Of a stretch of 64,000 nucleotides of DNA, positions 23,401 through 35,174 are shown in pieces. The stretch comes from Mesodorylaimus sp. YZB2_4 (lineage: Eukaryota; Nematoda; Enoplea; Dorylaimida; Dorylaimidae): assembly GCA_030248295.1 (NCBI GenBank), contig JASANH010001384.1, positions 118,080-182,079 of the forward strand, given 5' to 3'. A program made the position numbers and the translations under genes. A model generated the notes under the pieces. It saw only the letters and a program-made list of their open reading frames with translations. It ran no database searches and had not been told where the DNA came from. Position 1 is the first letter of the stretch; each line of letters begins with the position of its first letter.

Positions 23401-26400
23401 GAAACCGCCTGAGACGATTGTGGTAAGGCTGGATGTTTTGCCCCTCTTCATTATCGTAACCCCATTTCCCTGCGGGCAATATGGCAAGTGGCGTTCCTGG
23501 CTCAATTGTAGAATGGCTGGATCTGCACCGTAATAGACAGCATTGCGATATCAGCGGGATTCTAGAGTTTTCTGAGTCGCTATATGTCATTGCAGTTACA
23601 GGTCACATGGCCCTGATGATCACTGCAGCCTTGTGTTTCTCCATCCTTGTCATTCTTTTCAGCACACTCATGCAACAACGACAGCAGCGGCTCACGGGGT
23701 GCCACCGGTGAGTAATGGCTGACTGCATGTGTCTGTTGGAGGGATATTCTTATCTGTGCTTTCTTCTTGTAGCACGCAGCGGCGCAGCGAAGTCCGCGCG
23801 GATCGTACGCACCGAAATATACGATCGATTTTGGCAGACATTTGACTTATATGTATTTATTACCCGAGCCGAATATGGGCTATTTGAAACAACCCATTTC
23901 ACCGCATCCGCCCCAAACGCCTCAGTTTCATACACCGCAAGGTAGAGTTATGGTTGGGGGGACTAAGATTGAGTAACAACTTGTACGTTTGTATCTGGGG
24001 CCGTTTGTATCTGAAGAAACAGTCCATACGCTTCAGTTAGTGGGTAGATAAAGTCGATTAGTAGGATTGTTGGGGGGTGGGCTGAGGCATACGTATGAGT
24101 GTGCCTAAATGACGTGGTTTTCTTCTGTTTAGGGCAACCAGTGAAAATTCGGAAGTCTCGCATATCCATGTTCAAATCGGGTATGCAAAAATTGGCCGAA
24201 GCATTAGAGGAACAAACGCCTCGTGCACATTCGCCTCATATGAACAACGAAGAACCGATTGAGCTGTCTCATTATCCCAGTGGTAAATTCCCAGATCCCA
24301 ACACAGTGCCACCGATTGAACGCGACGATTTCCCCGCACCACCATTTCCATATGCTGTGGAAGGTAAGACGGGGTTGGGGAATGGGTTGCCCTTGGCGGT
24401 AGGGAAGTTTGGTTGGTCGATGCAGTCAGGGGATGTCAGCGAGTGGAGCAAGGGGCAGAATCACGTGAGGTGTTATGTTCAGTGCAGAGGTGAAAATGCA
24501 TATCTTGTAAGGAATCGGTGAAACAAAGCGATGTGGCAGGACAAGGGAGCTGTCGATATACTGCTCCGTCGGTTTTTGTGACACTAAAACAGAAACCGAG
24601 GGGTTTGAGGTCGCAAATTGCATGTTTATAGCAGTAGTACCGTGCAATGTCAGTTAGATCGGTGAATGCTTGGAATTTTTAGAACTGAAAAGACGACTTT
24701 CGTCGAGCGATGTGGAAGATGACGAAGATTTGGCCGATGCAGCGGAAGAGGAACAGAAAAGGCAAAAAGCGGAGGAAGAGCTGAAGAAGTTCGAGAATGA
24801 ATCATCGATCGCCAAAGTGGTCATACAGGATTTGACAGTGAGTTGGTGGGAGAAGAGGGTGTGATAGAACAAGGTCTTGTGCCAGGTTTATTTATTGAGA
24901 TAGAACTGGAGCTAAGATTTGTTAGGCACCACGTCGTAGATCGAATACGCGCTGCGAGATACAGTAGGTTGGTTAGTAAAGTGGCAGGTTTGAGTGAGTT
25001 ATAAAACCGACAGAGCTGCTATGACTATTAGCCGAGCAAGTTTGAAAGCTTGGAAAAGCGAGTAGATTGGGACCAGTAGTGGGGCGTTAACAGTCTAGTT
25101 TGACTTAACCCCTTACATTAGAGTGCTCTGATATGGGTTGGCTTGGGCAAGTGCAAAAGTAGCAGGTCTTATATGAAACAGAAGCAATGATAAAAAGCCA
25201 TATCTTTTGCAGGAGAAAGCAAAAAAAGTCAAGGCACCATTACATTGGGATCCGAGATCGGCGTCGAGAACACCATCGGCAAAAAAATTACCGCACTTAC
25301 GTTGTCGATACGAGTCGCCGATCAATGCGTGTAAGCTGGGGCTTAGGATCGGCTTGCGGGACTGCTGGGCAAAGGGATTTATAGTTGATCTGTGCTGTTG
25401 CCGTGTATCCGAGGAGTACTTCATCTGGGCTAGACTTCGTGCGGAAAGAGGGACTGAAAATGCGGGGAGCCATGGGGAGAAACAGAATTTGACATTGCTG
25501 CACTGTTATCATATTGTTTCAGCTCCGTCGAGGTACCTGAATCGACCACGACCGTGGGAGTATTGGGAAAAGAGTAGCCGGGCTGCAACAGTCACTATGC
25601 CCTACATGTCAGGTCAGTGTTCAGTTGTGTTTACCGGTGATGTGCGATCCAGAGATGAGCATGAGTGACTACAAGAACCTGTTTGGCATGATGTTCATGA
25701 ATGGCACCATGAAACAAGAAACAAAAAGTAGCCTAGTAGATAGTAATCTATTATCTTATAGAAAAGTAGAAACCAAAGAAGTATATTGCACAAGTGTATC
25801 AACACTGAGCAGACGCAGTGACATTATGCCAGCCGGGATACGCGATAGTGGCTCATACGCAGCTAACCTGACGCACAATATCAAATGCCTACCAGGTTCA
25901 AAGGTTGATAATTCAAGAATAAAACAGCCAATTCTGGTTTTCTGTTACCTGTAACTAGCTTTATCTCCAACTGACAAGTTTTATTATAATTCAACTGTCT
26001 TGGGTTCCAGAGTGAAAGTGCTCGAGTGATTGTGACATGCGTGCACACCACCTGTGTACTGTACAGTACAGTGAGTCACACATTAAAAATCCTTATAGGG
26101 GATAAAAGGAGCATCTTTGGATTTCCGGGGACTGGGCATAAAAATGACTGAATTTTGGAGTATGCTTTAAACATTTTGAAATGAAAAATGTTCCTGTCAT
26201 CTGTCTTAGTTTCTTTACTAGTGCTTTTTATGTGTGCCTCAACATGATTTGGTGTGTATTTTAGTCCCAAAACCCGGCTATGGTCTTGCTCCGAAATCGG
26301 CGACGCTACCCGGCGGTGGAGCGAATGGATATTTTGTAAGTTCTTGGCGTCATTCAGATTCTGGTAGCTCGCGCTTAGAGCATGTTACTTTAGTCGCATG

Positions 26401-27666
26401 CTAACGTCACCAAATTTAGCTGGTTGATAATAACAAACCATCTGTCGCGTTTTGTCATACGCTGGTTGGAAGATGGCAAATTTTTAAGTGCGGGATTAAA
26501 CATGCAGAGTGTGAAAGATGCGATTTCAGGATATCCGATATGGCGAATTGGATACCACACAAAGTACAGAATTTTCTGAACGTAAGTGAAATTATATTTT
26601 TATGTCGCGGCTTCTGATGATCTGTATTGTGAGCATAATAGCAAGCTAGAGGCTAGCAGCCATTGATACCACACAGGGTATGAAACACTGTTGTACAGGA
26701 GAGAATATTGGCAAAAAGAGTTTGGGGTATCTGCGCTTTGTTGGCACTGTAGGGTGTAAGAATATTGGGAATGAGGGTTAAGACTGCCCCGTTCAAATGT
26801 CCTTCCATTTCCAGACTCTTTTGCAACAACGACACCTTCGTTCATTTACGACCGCTATCAGCCATCGTATGGTTCCGGCGTTTTACGCAGTTCGTTGCCT
26901 GATATGAGCAAACCGCCCAAGGTAACAGTGTCATGTGATGGTTATGACTAAGGCAGCATAGGAATATTGTATGTCTCCATATGGTGCCTGATCGATTATT
27001 GAGTGTGTGTTACAGTACAGTGCTGTGATGTTGCACTGCTTATACCACGCTGTGCAATAAGAAGCGAGGGAGAAAAGCATAGTTCCAGTTTAGTGAACTG
27101 CAGAGACACGATTCACAGTATGCGGGCTTATATAAGGCTTTTGCTACTCGGGTCTGCCAAATGAAGGGGGAATACATATGTACTAGAGTGTCATATCTGT
27201 GATCTCTTCACCTGTCAAGACAGTCACAAATGCCTTATCAACTGAGGGACTCGTAGAAATTGAAAGTCTGCTTTTTATCATTGATGCACATGTAAGCTAT
27301 ACTTTATTTGTATTTTTTAGATTTATTCTTATCGAGAATTGATAACGTCGAACAAAAAGCTGCCAGAAGACGTTGATCGTTGTCATCTTGAGGTAAGTGG
27401 GTCGATTTTATTGGCTGTAAGAAGTTATTGGGGTTGACCTACTTTCGTGCATACTGTACTGTCTGACCTTATGATCAAGTTTTGCGACTGCACTGTAAGC
27501 AACTCTCGAGAGATACATAGTCGGATTACAAAACAGGCTTTCATATTTTTAGCGTCATCTGAACAAAGATGAATTCGAGCACTTATTCGGCATGACACCA
27601 ATCGAATTTTATAAACTCCCTGATTGGCGTCGAATTAATATGAAACGAAAATTGAAGCTGTTCTAA
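17488..27666 (+). CDS. ABLIM: abLIM/UNC-115-like actin-binding LIM protein, 19 exons, 726 aa
   Basis: abLIM/UNC-115 proteins link LIM-mediated signalling to F-actin. Exons: 17488-17563, 20195-20290, 20803-20986, 21714-21949, 22230-22356, 22600-22693, 23012-23099, 23367-23422, 23663-23707, 23773-23941, 24133-24363, 24683-24837, 25213-25330, 25523-25612, 26265-26335, 26530-26581, 26815-26921, 27321-27392 and 27553-27666. Every junction is GT-AG and in phase. Four LIM zinc-finger domains start near residues 30 (CEIC), 90 (CPTC), 199 (CAAC) and 258 (CDEC). The LIM2-3 spacer is a Gln/Glu-rich stretch. The middle is Pro/Ser-rich with an acidic coiled-coil-like segment (residues about 470-515) and the conserved RYESPIN motif. 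A villin headpiece ends the protein (residues about 662-726; final KRKLKLF). The domain order matches vertebrate abLIM, which has four LIMs; C. elegans UNC-115 has fewer as I recall. The first exon is one of at least three candidates. Confidence 0.93.
18753..18975 (+). CDS. Candidate alternative first exon A of the abLIM-like gene
   Basis: The ATG at 18753 opens 74 codons plus one base, ending AAAG before GTGCTA. Phase 1 is exactly what the LIM1 exon at 20195 requires. The peptide is Ser/Ala/Lys-rich and contains GGVYLGPATDYLSSG. A related GGVYVGPA peptide occurs in exon B at 19342-19564. It may be an alternative start or an internal exon joined to an unseen upstream one; only transcripts could decide. 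Confidence 0.5.
19342..19564 (+). CDS. Candidate alternative first exon B of the abLIM-like gene
   Basis: The ATG at 19342 follows CCCTTTTAG, which could serve as a cis- or trans-splice acceptor. Seventy-four codons plus one base end at GGAG before GTTCCG, again phase 1 for the LIM1 exon at 20195. It shares GGVY-GPA with exon A and has a basic C-terminal half (RLIRTFSGRSKEQR). The donor is a weak consensus. Confidence 0.45.
20605..20692 (-). mobile_element. MITE-like element, copy 2
   Basis: A shortened, diverged copy of the family at 3207-3333 and 44326-44508, in reverse orientation. It shares GCGCACCCAGGCGGCGGG at its left and GGGGAGAGTAT plus AGCTGGTTGTAC at its right. It lies in the intron between the first two LIM exons of the abLIM-like gene. 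Confidence 0.55.
25653..25727 (+). CDS. Candidate cassette exon of the abLIM-like gene
   Basis: The 75-nt segment sits in the intron 25613-26264 between AG at 25651-25652 and a GT at 25728. It keeps phase 1 on both sides, so inclusion adds 25 residues without disturbing the frame. The peptide reads EMSMSDYKNLFGMMFMNGTM and onward. The acceptor has a poor polypyrimidine tract. Without it, the flanking exons still join in frame. Confidence 0.3.
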
Positions 27667-28385
27667 ACCAGTCCATGTTAAGTATATAGCGTGAGTATCA
27701 TATGCTCTCTGAAGTCGATTTCTGCGGTTATTCTTTGTGAAGAGTCCAAAACGTCAGTCAAATGGCTTTAGGTTTTTTACTTTGAGACTGGTTGACATTT
27801 TTGGGTAAGAAAGGAGCAAGTGTGTTGAATTATGTATTATCAAAAATGGGCATAGTCATTTTTTGACTTTTCTAACAGTCAGTTTTTTCTGATTTCCTAG
27901 TCTTAAAATAATAAGGGCTCTTGTTTCCTTATCAAAAAATGACGGATGACATTCTCGACCCAGTATTGCTTTTTGGTGAGGGCGCTTACATCCATTGCTT
28001 GACGTCTTCCCTAACCAGCGTTTTTTGTGAAGATACAAAAAGCGTGTATATTAGGGTTATGTAAGTTGAATCAGTTTTTTGCTGTGTTTGTGCAAGTAGG
28101 TATTTTCAGTCACTGGCATAATAGCATCAGTATTTCTTGGGATGTAGGCGTAACTTGCCAGCGCTGTCTTGTCACTTTATTATTTTCAATTGCATGGTTC
28201 GATTCTTTTGAATAGCTGGTGTTAGTGGCGATATTTGCAATCGATATATGCCAAGTTTGGTGGAAAATTTGAAGTTTATGGATTTTGCTGTTGATGCTTG
28301 ATCAAGATTAAATCAACGTGAGGATTGGGATCAGAGTCAGGATTGAATTATGACTGGATCCTGGACTTGAAGGTTGCAGTCTTCA
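27667..28385. other. 3' flank of the abLIM-like gene
   Basis: Presumed 3'UTR and intergenic DNA between the abLIM-like stop and the 3' tail of the retrotransposon. No coding sequence or repeat is recognised. Confidence 0.4.
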
Positions 28386-30240
28386 TTCATCATTTATTCA
28401 TTCATTCATGCTTTATTCGTAATGAAACACAGGATTGTGCACTCAGAACATTACGAAACACCAGTTAAAAAAGACAGTTAAAAAAAAAGATTATCCAAAA
28501 ATTGTCTGTCTCAGAAATTTGCGAAATCTAAATACCGATGAATTAAAAGCTACGTCCGCATCCAAATTGTTCCACAGGACCATGGCGGAGTATAGAAAAC
28601 TTTGTTTGAAAGATTCACGATTATGAACCGGTAAAACCAGATAATGCGGGGCAGTTAATCGACTGCTAACGCGCCTTCCACAAGAGTCCTTGTAAATAAA
28701 ATATCGGTTTTCGAAATCATGGTACCCATGGTAAAATTTAAAAAATTGGACGAGTTTGAGACGTTTTCGTCGATCGTGTAGTGGCGTCCAATTGGCTTTG
28801 GTCAAGCCATCCCGATAGGAAATTTGGAAATCACTTAGGTACAACCGAAGGGCAAATTTGTGAGCACGTTCCAGAGTTTCAATATCATTTTTATGAACTG
28901 GGTCCCAAGTGGCACATCCATAGTCCAACGTGGCACGAACGCACGAATCATAAAGAGAACCCAAAAACGAGTTGGGTACGCCTTTGCCCAACTTCCGATT
29001 AATGGCGCTAATCATAGATGTAGCCATTTTTGACGCATTCGAAATGTGATCCGAAAAAGATAGATCCTCGGAGAAAGTAATGCCAAGATACTTGATTCGG
29101 CTCAGTAGAGGTATGCTTGAACCACATAGTCTAAGATCTGGAACAATGGCGAGTTTACGTCGATCATATCGATAAATTATAAACTGCGTTTTCGAAATAT
29201 TAAATTCGAGATCTGCTGATCTTATCCAATCTGCTATGTAATTTACTGCAGGTTGAACTAATGGGACGACGTCATCGAGCCGCTTGACAGGGGCCAAGAG
29301 CGAAGAATCGTCCGCAAAATTCTGAAGCAAAAAATCAGGGAAGCTAGCTCGAAATTGCCGCAATAAGCTGTCCACGAACGCAATATACAACGATGGCCCA
29401 AGGACACTTCCCTGTGGTACACCACTGGGGACTGGTGCTGTCTTCGACAGGCATCCGTTGATCACAACCTGCTGCGTTCGGCCAGTCAAGTAGGATGATA
29501 ACCATCGGATAATTTTTGAGGGCACACGATGGTCATTTTGGAGAGCACGCAGCAGTAGCGGATGTTGGACCGTATCGAATGCTTTTCGTATGTCCAAATA
29601 TAGACCAACAACGAAGCCGTACTTTTTTGAATTCAAAGCATTATGAATGAATTGACTGGAGCTTATTAATGCACTGTTGGTCCCACGCCTCTTCACGAAT
29701 CCATGCTGCCGATCATGAATAAGCAGGAAGTGGCGCAGCATCCTGTCCACAATCCTTTCCACTAGCTTCGAGACAACCGACAGTAACGAGATAGGCCGGT
29801 AGCTCGTTAATTTCGACTTATCGCCTTGCTTAGGAATAGGAACAATTTTGGCTAATTTCCAGACCGTCGGAAAAGTCTCTTCTTGGATCGAGCGAGTGAA
29901 AAGAATAGCCAAGGCAGGGGCGATGCTAATGGCGATTTTTGAAGAATCGGAACTGTAATTCTGTCAAGTCCAGGAGCACTCTTCGCCTTTAGAATTTTTA
30001 TCTCTTTCAAAATCGACCCCGGAGTGACTGAAAAATCAAAAAAATCATCGAAATCAGTATCGACAGGCGGCAGAGAAAAAGCCGGAGCAGCCTTGTAATT
30101 AAAGTTATCCGCAAAATAATTATTCAAGGCATTTGCTTTTTCAGCAGCACCAATTAGCGGCTGGTCGAAAGTGTCTAGCAATGCAGGAATTAAATAAGCT
30201 TGTGGAGCAGGAACATATAGTCATTTCATGATTTACAAAA
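28386..30240 (-). mobile_element. 5'-truncated non-LTR retrotransposon (reverse transcriptase, frameshifted)
   Basis: The main frame (29912-28491) encodes a reverse transcriptase: SYRPISLLSVVSKLVERIV, the catalytic LDIRKAFDTV block, PQGSVLGP and the FADDSSLL box, then thumb and C-terminal sequence. The upstream 30181-29852 frame holds the linker before the fingers (NALNNYFADNF, APGLDRIT). The two frames are joined by a frameshift near 29935. No apurinic endonuclease domain or ORF1 is present, so the copy is 5'-truncated near 30240. The 3' end is an ATTC/TGAA microsatellite-like tail at about 28386-28415, as in CR1/L2-type elements. The jockey/CR1/L2 group is likely. The element is dead by the frameshift and truncation. 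Confidence 0.88.
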
Positions 30241-32037
30241 AAGGTCGGGTCTCCTTTTTCAGGCACCTACGCTTTACTACCGCCCTACCTACGTCAGGTA
30301 CCTGGCTGCTTCATCTAATGGACTTTTCTGAACTGGCATACTGTAGCAGAGCAGACACTTATGCAACAGAGTGGTGATAGAAGAGATGAACTGGCCTGAT
30401 CGTACTCAAAAAAAAGTAGCCGCCGCTGAGTTAAATGGATTAGATTATGAGTCACAGTCGCGGTGACCAAAGTGACTGCAGGTATGTAGTCTTATAATTT
30501 GGTTGTGAATGCATTCAAGGCCTGTCAGTACATACACGCCACTTTTCGTTGGGTGGCTGGATCAATAAGACCACCTTGCATTGATGTTGTTATTGCTGCA
30601 CATACCGTTCGCTGTAGCGTGGCAGTAACAATTCTTGGTGAGATATCTGTCGCGTATTGCGAATTCGAGTAAATGCCAATATCTTCCCACGCTATGCTCT
30701 TCGGTGCTCTTTCCGCTTTTCCGGACTTAACAAAACCCTAACCACTCACTTTCCGGCTAGCTTGTTCATTGGGTTCACAGTAAAGTTCGAGTAGCAAGTT
30801 GCTTTTACACATCGCTCCTTCAACGTAGCCCACTTTCAATCAATACAACTACCATTTCCCAACAATATCAGAGAAAAATTTGTGTAATTCCAACTGCTTT
30901 AGAAAACCTTCGGGCATTTTGTATTTTGCAGGCTAAGGGCACCCTGTTTGCTGCCACCAGAGCTTCCAGCCTGGTAAGGCGCCTTTTCTCGGAAGCCAAA
31001 ACTGCGATTGGTCAGAAAAGAAATCGATCATGCGGAGGCAGTTAAAACAGGAATTAATGTTATAACGAATTTTCTTGATTTTTTTATTGTTGCAGTTTTT
31101 TTGATTTTTTATGGGTGTCAGCTTTTATGGTTTTCCCAAAGCTGTCAAAAAACAGCTCTACATACTCGTATCTTTTTGACTTGATAAAAATTCAGTTTCC
31201 TGGCATTACGTGAAATGCCAGGAAACTGAGATCTGTAGTATAATTTGTGGGAAAAATTGCAAGCGCAGAGAAGCTTTGTTACTAATGCCGATTATAAGCA
31301 ACATTTTTTGTCCGATCGATATCAAAGTCAGTGCCAGAAAATTTACAATTCCTCGCAGGTCAAAGGTCAGGTCAGAAAGCTTTTTGAAGGGTCGGTCAAG
31401 GTCAGGGTCAGGTCAGCCAGTGAAAAACCCAAGTCATTGGAACACTACTTCCCCGGCGACATTTGTAGGTTGTGGTGATCAAGTACTCCGATGTGTCCAC
31501 GCATTGTATGTCTTGGAAAAAGGTTCTTGCCTACTCGTACATTGAAGCAACATGCCACAAGCACTAGGTGAAGTGTGGGTACAAGCGTAAAAGGAGACTC
31601 CTGTAAGAGTATCTGATATACAGTAGTTGTTAGTACAGCACAATCGACACTGCATTGCTTAACATCGAGTCGTCTAATCGGAAGCCCGTGCAAATGATAT
31701 CTCATCGATACGCGGATACTTTACCTCTCCAGGAACCCGGCTATTTCATCTCTGTTGCTAACATATGGATCACCCGCATGTTCACGCATAAAATCTGGGC
31801 CCTACATGGACAGTGCAATGCTTCTTTACGACGACAGTGACCTCTGGTTCTACAAGAAGTGACTGCTACTGCGATGAGCGAATTGTGGATCATGGGCTCT
31901 GACTACTTACATACTTTGCTCGGTGGATACGCACCACACATCATGAAAAGTTCAGTGAGCATCGTCGAAACGAATACCGAAGTAGTCATTCCGTCATGCA
32001 TTAGATAGTATTTCACTCACAGAAACGTACTCGCAAG
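30241..32037. other. Intergenic repeat-poor DNA
   Basis: No gene is recognised. It contains a perfect small hairpin (31193-31228) and a run of GGTCAGGTCAG-type words at about 31363-31417. Confidence 0.4.
31193..31228. repeat. Perfect 15-bp hairpin with 6-nt loop
   Basis: CAGTTTCCTGGCATT is followed by six bases and then its exact reverse complement. There is no U-rich tail or coding context to suggest a function. Confidence 0.8.
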
Positions 32038-32135
32038 CATGCGTCGCCGATGGAGCCCAGCCAACCCAACCTCGCTTGCATCAGGGCAGAGTACAGTGGC
32101 TGGGCTAACCTTTTGTTGTCTGATAACAGACTTTT
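32038..32135 (+). repeat. Dispersed repeat R1, copy a
   Basis: It shares GGAGCCCAGCCAACC, CAGAGTACAGTGGCTGGGCTAACC and TTGTCTGATAACAGACTTTT (core words) with four other copies at 32545, 36135, 36690 and 42370. Non-coding. Confidence 0.75.
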
Positions 32136-32544
32136 GGAAATACTGTATGCGCTACCCATTGACACCAGGACATGAAATTCAGCTTCCTCGGGGTCATCAT
32201 GCTAATTACTGTACATATACAGTACGGTACATATTCACCAGTATTCACCTTATGCACAAGTAGACACCGAATCAGGTGTCTAATGGTGGATAAGGTTGAG
32301 TGGTTGCGGCAAGGGACGCCCTGTTGCATTGGTGGTCAGGATCCACAATTTGTGCTTTAGAATGTCAATTACTTCTTGCAACGCGGGAGGTCATCATCGC
32401 TGTGAAGAGTCATTGCGCACACAAGCCTCTCCTGGACCATAAAGAAAGATGCAAAGAACGAACAGTGTGTTTGCGTGCTCACAACTGCTGACACTGGCGC
32501 AAGGATCATAACCTTCCTTTAGGTGGGAACTTTTCATTACACAA

Positions 32545-32855
32545 GCGATTCTGTTTGATCGCAAAAAAGCCGCCGACGGAGCCCAGCCAGCCTAGTCTCG
32601 CTTTGCATTTGGTCAGAGTTCAGTGGTCGGGCTAACCTTTTCGTTGTCTGATAACAGACTTTTTTTTAAAAAAACGAATTCTTTTTCGCACTCATATTTG
32701 GGTGGGAAATTCAGAAGAGATAAAACATATTTGTCGTCCAGTCCCTACTGAGCTGACGCAAGTCTCGTACAATGAAGGCTCCCAGGCTATATTAGTTATG
32801 CAGTCTACTGGCACGTGACTACTAATTAGGCAGGGAGTTTAACGTTGAAAAAGAA
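32545..32855 (+). repeat. Dispersed repeat R1, copy b (long form)
   Basis: The R1 core (GGAGCCCAGCCAGCCTAGTC, GGGCTAACC, TTGTCTGATAACAGAC) is preceded by GATTCTGTTTGATCGCAA. It is followed by TTTTTCGCACTCATATTTGG and TGAGCTGACGCAA-TCTCGTACAA, all also present in copy e at 42370-42735. This suggests a full unit of about 300 bp. Confidence 0.75.
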
Positions 32856-32910
32856 TTCGATTGCTGTGCTCAAATCTTTAAGAAATCACAGTCTGGCAAC
32901 TTCAGCAATA

Positions 32911-33157
32911 GCGCGGCCGTGCTGGTGCAGCGGTTGAACATTCGTCTCACCATATTGCTTGTGAGCTCGCTGACCTTGCACGCCAGGCCGTGAGTGACTC
33001 ATCCGGTACTCTAGAGGTGCTTCGAGTGGAGAGACCGAAGCCACGAGTTGACGGGCTTGGCAGTCGAACACCAGCAGGGTTCACAGACCGTGCGCCATCG
33101 TCCGTTGAAGTCAGTGTCAAGTCCAGGATACCTTCGTGTGGAGGTGCTTCTAGCGGA
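32911..33157 (+). mobile_element. tRNA-derived SINE, copy 2 (B box deleted)
   Basis: It aligns with 41498-41845: same head (CGGCCG-G-TGGTGCAG-GGTT), CGTCTC-CCATATTGCT, then GCTGACCTTGCACGCCAGGC and GGTGCT-CGAGTGGAGAGAC, through GTGGAGGTGCTTCTAG. It lacks about 55 bp that in the other copy include the pol III B box. It should therefore be transcriptionally dead. Confidence 0.8.
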
Positions 33158-33497
33158 AATTAATGAGAAGAAATTCACTAATGTGAAATGATATACTTTA
33201 CACGGTTAAAAGGCATTAATCGATGAAATATATTTTCAGTGTGCCACAGTCAAGACCTTTATGTTCATACTGTACATGCCAAATGATGGCGTCTAGATAA
33301 GAACATGTACGAGAAGCCGCGAGGTTTAAAAGCCCCTGACTGATCAAGACGATGACTTTTTCGAGCTTAGGATATCCATAGCTTTTTAATAAAAGCTTTT
33401 CTGTATAGTATTATAGACCATGGCCATAGACTGGCACAGCAAGCCAGCCCTATTCAAACACGATTTTTCCTTAAAAGCAGTTCGCCAGGTGTTTTGC

Positions 33498-34478
33498 TCA
33501 CAATACGCTTCGAGTACCAGCAGTAACCATGATCGTCGTCACCGGCGCCTTCTGCCTCAGTCTCAGGAGTTTCTTGCCTTTTTCTCTAAAATTCTGACTG
33601 CAAATCATCAATGACACGACTTCAACTAATGAGCTGGTAACCTTTAGGAAATCGCCAAAAACCATGCAAGCATCGACCCATGAGTTGGATAGAGGATCGA
33701 AATTCAATGCCACGTTGATAAGTATCTCTGGAACGATGCCGCAAAAGAAATACAGTACAGTCATGAGCATGACTGTGGGCATAGCCGCCGACTGCTGTTT
33801 CATAAACATACTGTACTCAGCTGCTTGTTTCCGACAATTCCGTTTTCTAATAATGAAGCAAATCAACATTGCCCCGTAAACTGCGACAATGGTTATGCAC
33901 AGAAACAAATTTATGGCCGCGAATGACTCGATAAATCGAGGTTCTAATGCCTCTGGAAAATCACGGCAGATGATAGCTGTACGAAGGGGCGCAGTCACGA
34001 AAGCAACTACTTCCTCAACAACCACGAATACTGTCGCCAAGCATAGCATATAAATGACGTAGGTTTTGCCGAAAGCGCGATACTTGACAGGGAACAAAAG
34101 GCTCAACGTGCGATCGACGCCCACAAAGAGTGTGACTACGGCGTGGTATGGAATACCGAACAGACCTTCCAGTCCAGTGGTCAAAAGACACACCAATACC
34201 GTACGCTCTAAGCCGAGCATTTTACCCGTCAGCTCACCAATTTTATCAATTCCACGGCCCAGGTAGTAGATAGCCACCATGACAGATCCAATCGACCCTC
34301 CAGCTACAAGCTGGAAGCATGGTGTGCGCAGGGATTTGTTGGCGTAAATTACCAAGATGACAAAGAGGCTGCCTACGAGGCCAAGACAACCAACAATAAT
34401 ATTGCTGATCAATGCGAACACAAACAGGGCATTTGGATGTGGCGTTCCATACATAGGTTCACTCGAATTGTCATGCAT
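33498..34478 (-). CDS. Intronless seven-transmembrane GPCR, SRSX-like
   Basis: A 326-residue single-exon protein from ATG at 34478, with an extracellular N-terminus and seven hydrophobic helices (roughly residues 18-44, 55-74, 94-120, 140-162, 185-210, 234-257 and 268-293). The helix-3 end reads VGVDRTLSLLFPVKY, a VDR variant of the DRY motif as in nematode serpentine receptors of the SRSX type. A basic loop (RKRNCRKQ, about 211-218) follows helix 5. The C-terminal tail is short and basic. It is probably a chemosensory or peptide receptor at the plasma membrane; the ligand is unknown. Lack of introns amid repeat-rich DNA may mean retroduplication. Confidence 0.85.
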   Translation of the reverse strand: MHDNSSEPMYGTPHPNALFVFALISNIIVGCLGLVGSLFVILVIYANKSLRTPCFQLVAGGSIGSVMVAIYYLGRGIDKIGELTGKMLGLERTVLVCLLTTGLEGLFGIPYHAVVTLFVGVDRTLSLLFPVKYRAFGKTYVIYMLCLATVFVVVEEVVAFVTAPLRTAIICRDFPEALEPRFIESFAAINLFLCITIVAVYGAMLICFIIRKRNCRKQAAEYSMFMKQQSAAMPTVMLMTVLYFFCGIVPEILINVALNFDPLSNSWVDACMVFGDFLKVTSSLVEVVSLMICSQNFREKGKKLLRLRQKAPVTTIMVTAGTRSVL

Positions 34479-35174
34479 TGTGGAAGGTGATAGACTGAAT
34501 GAGTTGAGTGCTGCTTACGTCTCAAGGTGGACTCGAACCACTGGTGCTTTTACTGTCAGTCGTTATTGTTAGAATCTAAAACAAAATGGGTTTTACAGAG
34601 CTAAAGAAGCACACAACTGAATAGCGGGCTTGGGACAAAATAGGTGAAAGGGTCTAGAAGGCCGTGATAACGTGTAGATACATATTCCTATTCGCTCCCC
34701 CAAACGTGATGGCAAAAGATATCTCTAGCCAACAAGGGTCGACAAAAGAGGGAACACGTGAATATATACATTTATTTCGTATCAATATAATTAGTAAGAT
34801 CGTCTCACTCTTTTCTTAGCTCAGATTGACCAGCTGCGGCTGTACGGCTGTATGGCTCTTCGTCTTTGTAGGGCAAGCCTCGGACGATCACAGATTCATA
34901 GTTTCTATGTCTTACGTCCCTAAGATCATTTCCAAAGAACCTTGCACCTACAAAATATGATTTTTAATTTTGTTTCCTTCAAAGTAGAACAGAACGTATC
35001 TGTACCCGCGATGTGACTCAGCAGATGGTCAGGTAAATTATACTTGACAGCTGGAGGGCCGTTTCACCAGAATGTAAATCCGATTTCTCGAATCATTAGT
35101 TTTCTTCCTGTCCGAGGAAAAGGAAGAGGGTAGAAAGAAAGAGCTATAAATACGTCTGCACCCGTCATTCGTCA
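34479..35174. other. 5' flank of the GPCR gene
   Basis: No coding sequence is recognised. A GGTTCGAGTCCACC-like string on the minus strand near 34525 resembles a tRNA T arm, but no cloverleaf can be formed. Confidence 0.4.

Noticed and set aside
34500-34580. tRNA-like T-arm string GGTTCGAGTCCACC on the minus strand
   Set aside because: No acceptor stem complementary to the following bases and no D or anticodon arm could be drawn.
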